Made by a program: the position numbers and the translations under genes. A stretch of 5,327 bases of DNA, from positions 1-5,327 of the forward strand of contig JASHSO010000021.1 of the NCBI GenBank assembly GCA_030038715.1. Reading direction: 5' to 3'. Position 1 is the first letter of the stretch; each line of letters starts with the position of its first letter. Below the pieces are notes generated by a model. The model saw nothing but the letters and a program-made list of their open reading frames with translations. It had not been told where the DNA came from and did no database searches. Positions 1 to 5,327 of the stretch are shown one piece after another. The DNA is from Streptosporangiaceae bacterium (GTDB taxonomy: Bacteria > Actinomycetota > Actinomycetes > Streptosporangiales > Streptosporangiaceae).

Positions 1-386
1 TCCCCGACCAGTCCCCCGTCCTGGCCGGCGGTCAGGCCGGTGACGTCGGTCAGCACCCCGGAGCCGGTCTTGACCGCGACCCGGCCGGCTACCTCACGGC
101 CCTCGCTGGTGGCCGCGACCAGCACGGCCGCGGGCGCGCGCGCGGCGATCAGGTGGGCCAGCAGCTCGGCCTTCGGGGCGACCAGGTACCCGGCGTAGTC
201 GCTGCTGTCCGCCACATACACCGTGACCGCGCCGAACTCGGCCAGTCTTGCCCTGCCCTCTTCCGCGCCGGAGCCGGTCCACACGGCCGCTGGCTCGCCG
301 TGCGCGCGGGCCAGCGTCAGCAGCTCCGTCGTCACCTTCTTGACGGTCCCGCCATCGTGCTCGGCGAGTATCAGGATCTCAGCCAT
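1..386 (-). CDS. etfA: Electron transfer flavoprotein alpha subunit, N-terminal part (runs off window edge)
   Basis: EtfA is the FAD-carrying subunit of the soluble ETF heterodimer, which accepts electrons from acyl-CoA and similar dehydrogenases and passes them to the ETF:quinone oxidoreductase branch of the respiratory chain. Only the first 128 codons are present. They form the N-terminal ETF alpha/beta domain: an opening MAEILILAEH strand, then AAVLVAATSEGREVAGRVA at about residues 86-104, and SGVLTDVTGL at about 109-118, which is the usual alpha-subunit signature before the variable linker. The C-terminal FAD-binding domain (about 200 more residues in the family) lies beyond position 1, so cofactor residues and the bifurcating versus non-bifurcating type cannot be judged. 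The ATG is fixed by the conserved N-terminus and by a GGAAGG motif 11 bases upstream. The gene follows etfB after a 71-base gap, as expected for an etfBA operon. Confidence 0.95.
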   Translation of the reverse strand, partial: MAEILILAEHDGGTVKKVTTELLTLARAHGEPAAVWTGSGAEEGRARLAEFGAVTVYVADSSDYAGYLVAPKAELLAHLIAARAPAAVLVAATSEGREVAGRVAVKTGSGVLTDVTGLTAGQDGGLVG

Positions 387-403
387 GTCAGCGTCAGCCT
401 TCC
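387..403 (-). promoter_or_regulatory. etfA ribosome-binding site with duplicated hexamer spacer
   Basis: On the minus strand GGAAGG (398-403) precedes the etfA ATG. The 11-base spacer is CTGACGCTGAC; together with the last G of the motif it is two tandem copies of GCTGAC. One copy fewer would give a 5-base spacer, so the duplication sets the spacing at the long end of the useful range. The ribosome-binding role is inferred from position and composition. Confidence 0.55.
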
Positions 404-457
404 GCGTGCGCTTTGGTGGTCGGATGGAGTGCTGCCCTCGCGGGAAGACCCCGACGG

Positions 458-1237
458 TCAGATGAACTTGCGCGCGATGAGGAATTCCGCGGCCTTGGCG
501 CCACCGTCTCCCTCGTCGGTCACGATCGTGCCGGCCTCGCGCGGCGGGCGGCTGGCGAAGCTGACCACTTCGGTCGCGCTCGCTGCGAGGCCTGCCTGGC
601 CCGGGTCGAACCCAAGGTCGGCAAGGCTGAGCGATTCCACCGGCTTCTTCTTCGCCGCCATGATCCCTTTGAAGGAGGGGTAACGGGGTTCGTTGATCTT
701 CTCCACCACGCTCACCACAGCCGGCAACCGGGATTCCACGGTGTCGTAGCCGTAGTCGGCCTGACGGTGAATGGTGATGGCGGAGCCGTCGGTCTCGACC
801 TTGCTCGCGTAGGAGAGCTGCGGCACGCCGAGGCGCTCGGCCAGCATGGCGGCCAGCGTCCCCATCCGTGCGTCGGTGGATTCCGAGCCGAGAATCACCA
901 CGTCGAATCCGGTACGGCCGAGCACGGCGGCCAGCACCGCCGAGGTGACCAGGCCGTCTGAGCCGCGCAGTCCGTCATCGGTCACGTGCACGGCCTTGTC
1001 GGCTCCCATGGACAATGCCTTGCGAATCGCCTCGGTCGCCTGCTCTGGCCCCATCGACACGATCGTGACCTCGCCGCCATGGGCCTCCTGCAGCCGCAAT
1101 CCTTCCTCGATCGCGTACTCGTCAAGTTCGTTCATCACGGCGTCGGCGGCACCCCGGTCCAGCGTGCTGTCGTCGGGCCGCAGCTTGCGCTCTGACCAGG
1201 TATCTGGCACCTGCTTGACCAAGACCACGATGTTCAT
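458..1237 (-). CDS. etfB: Electron transfer flavoprotein beta subunit
   Basis: EtfB (259 aa, normal length) pairs with EtfA to form cytoplasmic ETF, binds AMP in the classical type and carries the loop that docks on partner dehydrogenases. The start MNIVVLVKQVPDT is the family N-terminus. It is followed by MNELDEYAIEEGLRL (35-49), EATEAIRKALSMGADKAVHV-type sequence at about 66-85, the nucleotide-loop region GSESTDARMGT (117-127), YDTVESRLPAVVSV (164-177) and EKINEPRYPSFKGIMAAKKK (179-198), which covers the recognition loop and the basic stretch after it. The C-terminus VTDEGDGG...FLIARKFI resembles mycobacterial FixA as I recall it. A minus-strand GAAGGAAGG (1251-1259) lies about 13 bases before the ATG. 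No other in-frame start fits the conserved N-terminus. The docking loop has SFKGIM where human and many bacterial proteins have a leucine-containing ATLPNIM-type loop; this looks like an actinobacterial variant, not damage. Confidence 0.97.
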   Translation of the reverse strand: MNIVVLVKQVPDTWSERKLRPDDSTLDRGAADAVMNELDEYAIEEGLRLQEAHGGEVTIVSMGPEQATEAIRKALSMGADKAVHVTDDGLRGSDGLVTSAVLAAVLGRTGFDVVILGSESTDARMGTLAAMLAERLGVPQLSYASKVETDGSAITIHRQADYGYDTVESRLPAVVSVVEKINEPRYPSFKGIMAAKKKPVESLSLADLGFDPGQAGLAASATEVVSFASRPPREAGTIVTDEGDGGAKAAEFLIARKFI

Positions 1238-1261
1238 GACCGGCTGCCGACCTTCCTTCGC

Positions 1262-1286
1262 GCGCAGGCCTGGCGCGAGCCTGCAC
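1262..1286 (-). other. Stem-loop between folD and etfB
   Basis: The minus strand reads GTGCAGGC, a 9-base loop TCGCGCCAG, then GCCTGCGC: an 8-bp stem with one G-U wobble (arms 1279-1286 and 1262-1269). It lies after the folD stop and ends two bases before the GAAGGAAGG of etfB. There is no T-run after it, so it is not a canonical intrinsic terminator. It could be a U-less terminator, an mRNA-stabilising 3' end of the folD transcript, or a 5' leader structure acting on etfB translation. The structure is seen in sequence; the function is inferred. Confidence 0.5.
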
Positions 1287-1302
1287 CTGAGTCTATGTTA
1301 CT

Positions 1303-1320
1303 GGCTAGTAGCCACTAGCC
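1303..1320 (-). other. Small stem-loop overlapping the folD stop codon
   Basis: The minus strand reads GGCTAG, loop TGGCTA, then CTAGCC: a perfect 6-bp inverted repeat spanning the last codons and the TAG stop of folD. It stands 16 bases upstream, in the direction of transcription, of the larger stem-loop at 1262-1286, so the folD/etfB junction holds two hairpins in a row. No T-run follows. Its significance alone is weak because short perfect repeats are common in G+C-rich DNA. Confidence 0.35.
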
Positions 1321-2180
1321 GACGGCCGGGCTGCCGCTTGCCGTTCTGCCGCCTCAACCACATTGGCGAGCAGCATTGCCCTGGTCATGGGGCCGACGCC
1401 GCCGGGCATTGGCGCCAGGAACCCGGCCACCTGGGCCACGCCAGGATCCACGTCGCCGACCAGGCCCGCGTCGGTCCGGGTTATCCCGACGTCGACCACC
1501 GCCGCGCCTGGCTTGACCATATCGGCGGTTAGCACCGCGGGCCTGCCCGCCGCGACCACGACGACGTCCGCGCCGCGGGTATGCGCCGCCAGATCACGGG
1601 TGCCGGTGTGGCAGAGGGTCACTGTGGCATTCTCGCTGCGGCTGGTCAGCAGCAGACCGAGCGAACGGCCGACGGTGATGCCGCGCCCGATCACGGTGAC
1701 GTCGGCACCCGCGATCGGGACGCCGTACCGGCGCAGTAGCTCGACGATTCCCTTCGGCGTGCACGGCAGCGGTCCCGGCTCTCCCAGGACCAGCTTGCCT
1801 AGATTGACCGGCTGCAGACCGTCTGCGTCCTTGGCCGGGTCCATGAGCTGCAGCACAGCCCGCGCGTCCAGGCCCGACGGCAGCGGCAACTGGACGATGT
1901 AGCCGGTGCAGGCCGGATCGGCGTTCAACTCGGCGACAACGTCCTCGACCTGCCGCTGCGTCGCGTCCGCCGGCAGCTCCCGGCGGATGCTGAAGATCCC
2001 AACCTGCGCGCAGTCGCGGTGCTTGCCCGCGACGTAAGAGTGGCTGCCGGGATCATCGCCCACTAGCACGGTACCCAAGCCGGGCCGGATGCCCCGCTGC
2101 GCGAGGGCCGTCACTCGCTGGGCGAGGTCCTCGCGGATCTGCCGTGCGGTAGCCCGGCCGTCCAGAATGGTCGCAGTCAT
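1305..2180 (-). CDS. folD: Bifunctional methylenetetrahydrofolate dehydrogenase / methenyltetrahydrofolate cyclohydrolase
   Basis: FolD is a cytoplasmic homodimer that oxidises 5,10-methylene-THF to methenyl-THF with NADP and hydrolyses it to 10-formyl-THF, the donor used by PurN and PurH encoded just upstream. The 291-aa product has the normal family length. The catalytic domain shows [10 protein letters not shown] (48-57) with Tyr49 and catalytic Lys53, VQLPLP (96-101), and [12 protein letters not shown] (115-126) with the conserved Asp120-Gly. [11 protein letters not shown] (139-149) leads into the Rossmann domain, with the glycine loop [16 protein letters not shown] (163-178), then [11 protein letters not shown] (204-214) and the C-terminal [15 protein letters not shown] (256-270). 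I chose the ATG because MTATILDG is the usual N-terminus. An in-frame GTG at 2216 would add 12 residues of unconserved sequence. No strong Shine-Dalgarno precedes the ATG (only a weak GGGCAG). The gene follows purH after 124 bases, in which I see no clear promoter or riboswitch. Confidence 0.97.
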   Translation of the reverse strand: MTATILDGRATARQIREDLAQRVTALAQRGIRPGLGTVLVGDDPGSHSYVAGKHRDCAQVGIFSIRRELPADATQRQVEDVVAELNADPACTGYIVQLPLPSGLDARAVLQLMDPAKDADGLQPVNLGKLVLGEPGPLPCTPKGIVELLRRYGVPIAGADVTVIGRGITVGRSLGLLLTSRSENATVTLCHTGTRDLAAHTRGADVVVVAAGRPAVLTADMVKPGAAVVDVGITRTDAGLVGDVDPGVAQVAGFLAPMPGGVGPMTRAMLLANVVEAAERQAAARPSASGY

Positions 2181-2304
2181 AGCGCGCTTATTCTGCCCGA
2201 TGCTGGCCCGACGCACTGACGGGGCCTACGCATCGGCCGGCACTCGCGCTGCTATTGCGGACGCGGCCGCGGCCTACCCAAGCACCCGACCGCCAGCACG
2301 GCCG

Positions 2305-3861
2305 TCAGTGATAGAAGTGGCGCACGCCGGTGAAGTAGAGTGCGATCCCCGTGGCGTGCGCCGCTGCTATCACCTCTTGATCGCGGATCGAGCCGCCAGG
2401 CTCCGCGACGGCCTGCACGCCGGCCTCCGCGAGCACCTCAAGCGTGTCGGCGAACGGGAAGTACGCGTCGCTGGCTGCCACCGATCCCGCTGCGCGCTCG
2501 CCCGCCCTGGCGACGGCGAGCTTGCCCGAGTCGACCCTGTTCACCTGGCCCATCCCGATCCCGACGCTGGCGCGTCCGGCGGCAAGCAGGATGGCATTGG
2601 ACTTGACGACGCGGCAGGCCCGCCAGGCGAATTCCAGGTCGGCTAGGACGTCCTCGCTGGCAGGCGCGCCGGCTACGAGCTGCCAGCTTGCGGCCTCGTC
2701 ACCCGGCTCGGCGCCGGTGTCCGAGTCCTGTATCAGCAAGCCGCCGCTGACTTGCCGCCACTCCTTGCCGTGCACCACGGTCGGAGCCGGACAGCGCAGC
2801 AGCCGCAAGTTCTTCTTGGCGGTCAGGATGTCCAGTGCTGCCGCCTCGTAGTCCGGCGCGATGATGACCTCGGTGAAGACCTCCGCGATCTGGGCGGCCA
2901 GGGCGGCCGTCACCGTGCCGTTGGCCGCGATAACGCCGCCATAGGCTGACACAGGGTCGCATGCATGCGCCTTGCGGTGCGCGTCGGCGAGGTCGGCGCC
3001 GGTCGCGATGCCGCACGGGTTCGCGTGCTTCATGATCGCTACGCACGGGTCGGGGAACTCGAACGCCGCCCTTCGAGCGGCATCAGCGTCCACGTAGTTG
3101 TTGTAGGACATCTGTTTGCCGTGCAACTGCTCGGCGCCCGCTATCCCGCCGTTGACCCCGGTCTGCTGGTAGAGCGCGGCGCGCTGGTGCGGGTTCTCCC
3201 CATACCGCAGCACGTCCTTGCGCGTCCAGACGGCACCAACCAGGTCCGGCCAGCCCGGCTGATCGGCGGCGTCATCCGGCAGGTAGGTGCTGTCGAACCA
3301 GGACGCGACGTGTGCGTCATAGGCGGCGGTGTGTGCATAGGCCTGCGCCGCCAGGCGCCGGCGCTGCTGTAGCGTGAAGCCGCCGTCCGCGAGCGCGGCT
3401 AGCACGGCAGGGTAGCTAGCCGGGCTGGTCACGACGGCCACGGTGGCATGGTTCTTGGCCGCGGCCCGGACCATGGCCGGCCCGCCGATGTCGATCTGTT
3501 CGATGACCTCGGCCGGAGGAGCTCCGCTCGCCGCCGCCTGCTCGAACGGATAGAGGTTCGAGACCAGCAACTGGAATGGCTCGATACCTAGTTCGGTGAG
3601 CTGGTCGCGATGGCTGTCCAGGGACTGGTCGGCGAGCAGGCCCGCATGCACGGCCGGATGCAGCGTCTTGACCCGGCCGTCCAGGATCTCGGGAAAGCCG
3701 GTGACTCGCTCCACCTCGGTGACCGGCACTCCGGCTGCCGAAATGGCGGCCGCCGTCGTGCCGGTCGAAATGATCTGCACGCCAGCGGACTGCAGGGCTG
3801 CCGCCAGTTCAGCTAGGCCGCTCTTGTCATAGACGCTGATCAGCGCCCGTTTTATCGCCAC
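2305..3861 (-). CDS. purH: Bifunctional AICAR formyltransferase / IMP cyclohydrolase
   Basis: PurH catalyses the last two steps of de novo purine synthesis: formylation of AICAR with 10-formyl-THF, then ring closure of FAICAR to IMP. The N-terminal MGS-like cyclohydrolase domain (about 1-150) shows [12 protein letters not shown] (4-15), STGTT (32-36), [19 protein letters not shown] (54-72), SNLYPF (101-106) and [15 protein letters not shown] (123-137). The transformylase domain shows [14 protein letters not shown] (219-232), [16 protein letters not shown] (247-262), MKHANPCG (277-284) with the catalytic Lys278-His279 pair, [10 protein letters not shown] (302-311), VVKSNAI (418-424), [12 protein letters not shown] (434-445), SDAYFPF (464-470), [11 protein letters not shown] (488-498) and TGVRHFYH at the end. 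At 518 aa it is full length with no visible lesion. The GTG at 3861 gives an N-terminus close to the Bacillus form. A TTG at 3870 (three more codons) has a better-placed GAGG and is a real alternative. A longer frame to 4014 would overlap purN and is rejected. The gene follows purN by about 70 bases. Confidence 0.97.
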   Translation of the reverse strand: MAIKRALISVYDKSGLAELAAALQSAGVQIISTGTTAAAISAAGVPVTEVERVTGFPEILDGRVKTLHPAVHAGLLADQSLDSHRDQLTELGIEPFQLLVSNLYPFEQAAASGAPPAEVIEQIDIGGPAMVRAAAKNHATVAVVTSPASYPAVLAALADGGFTLQQRRRLAAQAYAHTAAYDAHVASWFDSTYLPDDAADQPGWPDLVGAVWTRKDVLRYGENPHQRAALYQQTGVNGGIAGAEQLHGKQMSYNNYVDADAARRAAFEFPDPCVAIMKHANPCGIATGADLADAHRKAHACDPVSAYGGVIAANGTVTAALAAQIAEVFTEVIIAPDYEAAALDILTAKKNLRLLRCPAPTVVHGKEWRQVSGGLLIQDSDTGAEPGDEAASWQLVAGAPASEDVLADLEFAWRACRVVKSNAILLAAGRASVGIGMGQVNRVDSGKLAVARAGERAAGSVAASDAYFPFADTLEVLAEAGVQAVAEPGGSIRDQEVIAAAHATGIALYFTGVRHFYH

Positions 3862-3867
3862 CTTCGT

Positions 3868-3883
3868 CAACTGCGGCAACCTC
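3868..3883 (-). promoter_or_regulatory. Alternative purH start (TTG) with GAGG ribosome-binding motif
   Basis: On the minus strand GAGG (3880-3883) is followed by 9 bases and then TTG (3868-3870), in frame with purH, giving Met-Thr-Lys before the Val of the annotated GTG start. The same GAGG is 18 bases from the GTG, which is too far, and the GTG has no other purine-rich motif at a normal distance. A short extension ahead of the conserved [10 protein letters not shown] is common in actinobacterial PurH, so either start is biologically reasonable. Confidence 0.4.
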
Positions 3884-3897
3884 GCTGTCCTGTGTTT

Positions 3898-3914
3898 CGC
3901 GCTGCGTAGCGACG
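3898..3914 (-). other. Weak stem-loop in the purN-purH gap
   Basis: The minus strand holds CGCT, loop ACGC, AGCG, extended by two more G-C pairs with one bulged T. It lies between the purN stop and the purH start, with no T-run behind it. It may be an intercistronic RNA structure, but a repeat this short is near the level expected by chance in G+C-rich sequence. Confidence 0.2.
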
Positions 3915-3934
3915 CGCGCTCGCCTGACTCGCCC

Positions 3935-4582
3935 TCATCCGATCCGCACCGTCCGGTCCCGCACGGACCAGCCCTCCCGCAGCATCTTGCCGACGGTATC
4001 GGGCACGAGAGCACGCTCGATCACCTTGATCCGCTCGTGCAGCGAGTGCTCATCGTCGTCGTCGCGGACCGGTACCGCGGCCTGCGCCAGGATCGGACCG
4101 CTGTCTACCCCGGAATCGACAAGTATCACGCTGCAGCCCGTGACCTTGACCCCGTGGGCTAGCGCATCGCGCACGCTGTGCAGCCCGGGGAAAGATGGCA
4201 GCAGCGCCGGATGGGTGTTGACCACGCGCCCGCCGAATTCGGCCAGGAACTCAGCGCCCACGAGCTTGAGAAAGCCCGCTGCGATCACGAGGTCCGGCCG
4301 GAACTCGGCGCACGCCTGCGTCAGCGCCTTGTCCCACCCGGCTCGATCGGGAAAGTCCCGCACCGGCAGCACGAATGTCGGAATGCCGGCCTGCTGCGCC
4401 CGCACGACGGCGCCAGTGCCGTCCCTGTCGGCCCCGACAGCCACGATCCGCGCCCCGAAGTCGGGCCGCGTGCAGGCGTCCATCAGCGCCTGCAAGATAC
4501 TGCCGGCGCCGGATACCAGCACGAGCAAACGTGACTGACTGACGGTCGGCTCCTTCGGTGGCTGATTGCCATGCGATTGCAC
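3935..4582 (-). CDS. purN: Phosphoribosylglycinamide (GAR) formyltransferase
   Basis: PurN transfers the formyl group of 10-formyl-THF to GAR, the third step of de novo purine synthesis, in the cytoplasm. The product is 215 aa, typical for the family plus a short N-terminal tail. After about 17 tail residues come [19 protein letters not shown] (18-36) with the GAR-phosphate loop, [18 protein letters not shown] (96-113), [17 protein letters not shown] (120-136) with catalytic Asn122 and His124, [19 protein letters not shown] (147-165) with catalytic Asp160, and [13 protein letters not shown] (182-194). The loop has Ile at the place of the E. coli Asn13; mycobacterial PurN also lacks this Asn as I recall it. 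I used the GTG at 4582 because it is the only start upstream of the first conserved strand, and the tail is similar in length to that of mycobacterial PurN. Its ribosome-binding site is poor, while a perfect AAGGAG sits inside the frame before a GTC codon (see separate entry). The gene lies 129 bases after the DUF6350 gene. Confidence 0.96.
   Translation of the reverse strand: MQSHGNQPPKEPTVSQSRLLVLVSGAGSILQALMDACTRPDFGARIVAVGADRDGTGAVVRAQQAGIPTFVLPVRDFPDRAGWDKALTQACAEFRPDLVIAAGFLKLVGAEFLAEFGGRVVNTHPALLPSFPGLHSVRDALAHGVKVTGCSVILVDSGVDSGPILAQAAVPVRDDDDEHSLHERIKVIERALVPDTVGKMLREGWSVRDRTVRIG
4541..4555 (-). promoter_or_regulatory. Orphan Shine-Dalgarno inside the purN N-terminal tail
   Basis: The minus strand reads AAGGAG (4550-4555), six bases, then GTC (4541-4543), which is codon 14 (Val) of the annotated purN frame. 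The motif and spacing are ideal for initiation, and starting there would give a protein beginning right before [11 protein letters not shown], a standard PurN N-terminus. GTC is not an accepted start codon, however. A single-base difference (GTG) would make this the obvious start, so it may be a relic, a strain variant, a sequence error or coincidence. Confidence 0.4.
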
Positions 4583-4586
4583 CGGA

Positions 4587-4628
4587 GCTTTCAGCGTACA
4601 AGGCTTACTCGCGGCCGCTTCTGCGTAC
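4587..4628 (-). repeat. Pair of near-identical 12-13 bp direct repeats upstream of purN
   Basis: The minus strand carries GTACGCAGAAGC (4617-4628) and GTACGCTGAAAGC (4587-4599), which differ by one substitution and one inserted A. Their 5' ends are 29 bases apart, close to whole turns of the helix, and the second copy ends 4 bases before the purN GTG. The position fits a tandem regulator site or a promoter-proximal element, but I recognise no known operator in it and the two copies may be chance. Confidence 0.3.
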
Positions 4629-4711
4629 CTGACTTCCGGTAACTCGGGCCCGGCGCTGCCTTTCCCGGTCTGTGCCGCGGTGGCGCCACGCAGGAGACGC
4701 AGCCGGTCGCC

Positions 4712-5327
4712 TCAGGGCAGCGCCGACGGGCCGGTGCCGCCAGATGGCCGACCGCCTGGCTTATCGCCAGCCCGCGGGTCCAGGTAGATGACGTGGCGAG
4801 TGCTGGCTGGATCGCTCTTGTCCGCGCCCCGCCCCGCCACCGACCCGGGTGCACCCGACCGGGAGGCGCGTCGCAGCGCGACATAATTCACCAGTCCGGC
4901 AGTGACCGCGGCTGACACTCCTATCTCCAACGCCGCCACGACGGCGACCTGCCAGCCCGACGGGCCCACAGCCGCGAGCCGTGAATCGCCAAGCGGGCCG
5001 CCAGAGAACGCCGCGACCAGTCCGAGCAGGCCGCCAGCCACAGCTCCGCAGGCCAGTCCCCACAGTGGTGCGGCTTCGACGGTGAGCGCAGGCGCCGTCC
5101 TGGCAATCAGGACGCCGCCGACGCCGCCAGCCAGGTAGGGCAGCGCGAGCACGACAGGAGCCAGCCACGTCGGCATGGTGCCGTGCACGCCAGGTGGCAG
5201 CGCGGCCAATACGGGCAGCGCTGGTAGCGCGCCGAGCGCGGAACCGGTGGCCGCGACCGTCGTGCCCGACCCGAAGGCGAACCCGGGGCCGAGCGAGAAG
5301 GCAATCGCCCAAGCGATCGCGTTGGGC
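4712..5327 (-). CDS. DUF6350 / PerM-like polytopic membrane protein, C-terminal part (5' end outside window)
   Basis: The frame is open to the window edge; 204 residues and the TGA stop are visible. It begins with PNAIAWAIAFSLGPGFAFG, followed by SGTTVAATGSALGALPALP, the glycine/proline-rich block I associate with the actinobacterial DUF6350 family. The M. tuberculosis member is PerM (Rv0955), a membrane protein linked to cell division and persistence and encoded next to purN-purH. Hydrophobic spans likely to cross the membrane lie near LAPVVLALPYLAGGVGGVLI, LWGLACGAVAGGLLGLVAAF and VAVVAALEIGVSAAVTAGLV, with at least part of another at the visible N-end. After the last span come arginines (ALRRASR) and a hydrophilic tail of about 50 residues rich in Gly, Ser, Pro and Asp, containing HVIYLDPRAGDKP; the Arg cluster suggests a cytoplasmic tail. 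No catalytic motif is visible. An internal TTG at 5209 is not the start, because conserved sequence continues upstream of it. Confidence 0.85.
   Translation of the reverse strand, partial: PNAIAWAIAFSLGPGFAFGSGTTVAATGSALGALPALPVLAALPPGVHGTMPTWLAPVVLALPYLAGGVGGVLIARTAPALTVEAAPLWGLACGAVAGGLLGLVAAFSGGPLGDSRLAAVGPSGWQVAVVAALEIGVSAAVTAGLVNYVALRRASRSGAPGSVAGRGADKSDPASTRHVIYLDPRAGDKPGGRPSGGTGPSALP

Noticed and set aside
153..961. Long plus-strand open frames of up to 182 codons opposite etfA and etfB
   Set aside because: Their translations are rich in Arg, Gly, Ala and Pro with no recognisable motif, and they lie antisense to clearly recognised genes. They are expected by-products of G+C-rich codon bias.
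1291..1300. Promoter for etfBA with TAACAT as a -10 element
   Set aside because: TAACAT on the minus strand (1295-1300) fits a loose TAnnnT pattern, but no -35-like hexamer lies 16-19 bases upstream and it is too degenerate to call.
2181..2216. GTG start for folD at 2216
   Set aside because: The added residues are not conserved, and the ATG at 2180 gives the normal family N-terminus and length.
2262..2274. Overlapping palindromes CGCGGCCGCG and GGCCGCGGCC in the purH-folD gap
   Set aside because: Such G/C palindromes arise often by chance at this composition. They have no loop or T-run and no partner site.
2181..2304. ZTP (pfl) riboswitch before folD, or before purN or purH
   Set aside because: These genes are known targets of that riboswitch in some bacteria, so I looked for its conserved CCGCCTGGGCA-like segment and pseudoknot partners in all three gaps and did not find them.
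2089..2646. Plus-strand open frame of 185 codons across the folD-purH gap
   Set aside because: It is antisense to the conserved ends of both folD and purH, shows low-complexity Ala/Arg composition and no family signature.
3862..4014. Longer N-terminus of purH starting at 4014
   Set aside because: It would overlap the 3' end of purN by about 80 bases and add 51 residues rich in Cys, Gly and Arg that do not resemble PurH. The family begins close to [10 protein letters not shown].
4593..4598. TACGCT as a -10 element for purN
   Set aside because: No -35-like sequence is correctly spaced, and the element would start RNA within a few bases of the GTG. It is covered instead as part of the repeat pair.

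Overview
This window is one co-directional block of six genes on the minus strand, with base composition at roughly two-thirds G+C. The composition, the GTG and possibly TTG start codons, and the protein families all point to an actinobacterium. The strongest lineage marker is the order DUF6350 (PerM-like) membrane protein, then purN, then purH. This matches the perM-purN-purH order I recall from Mycobacterium tuberculosis and the DUF6350-purN-purH-folD order I recall from Streptomyces. I cannot name a genus from this sequence.

In the direction of transcription (right to left) the layout is as follows. At 5327-4712 lies the C-terminal part of a DUF6350/PerM-like polytopic membrane protein, whose 5' end is outside the window. 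At 4582-3935 is purN (GAR formyltransferase). At 3861-2305 is purH (bifunctional AICAR formyltransferase/IMP cyclohydrolase). At 2180-1305 is folD (methylene-THF dehydrogenase/cyclohydrolase). At 1237-458 is etfB (electron transfer flavoprotein beta subunit). At 386-1 are the first 128 codons of etfA, which is cut by the window edge. No gap reaches 300 bases; the intergenic gaps are about 70 to 130 bases. I see no RNA genes, mobile elements or CRISPR arrays, and no convincing plus-strand gene.

The three middle genes form a metabolic unit. FolD makes 10-formyl-THF, and PurN and PurH are the two steps of purine synthesis that consume it. PurH also closes the ring to IMP. The etfBA pair encodes the soluble FAD/AMP electron carrier that collects electrons from acyl-CoA and related dehydrogenases. 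It appears to be a separate unit placed behind folD: two consecutive stem-loops sit at the folD/etfB junction and both etf genes have clear purine-rich ribosome-binding sites, whereas folD and purH do not.

This is an ordinary housekeeping region, and I found no evidence of an undescribed system. The points worth a second look are small. They are an orphan Shine-Dalgarno in front of a GTC codon near the start of purN, a pair of near-identical repeats just upstream of purN, the tandem hairpins before etfB, the unresolved purH start, and residue changes in the PurN phosphate loop and the EtfB docking loop.
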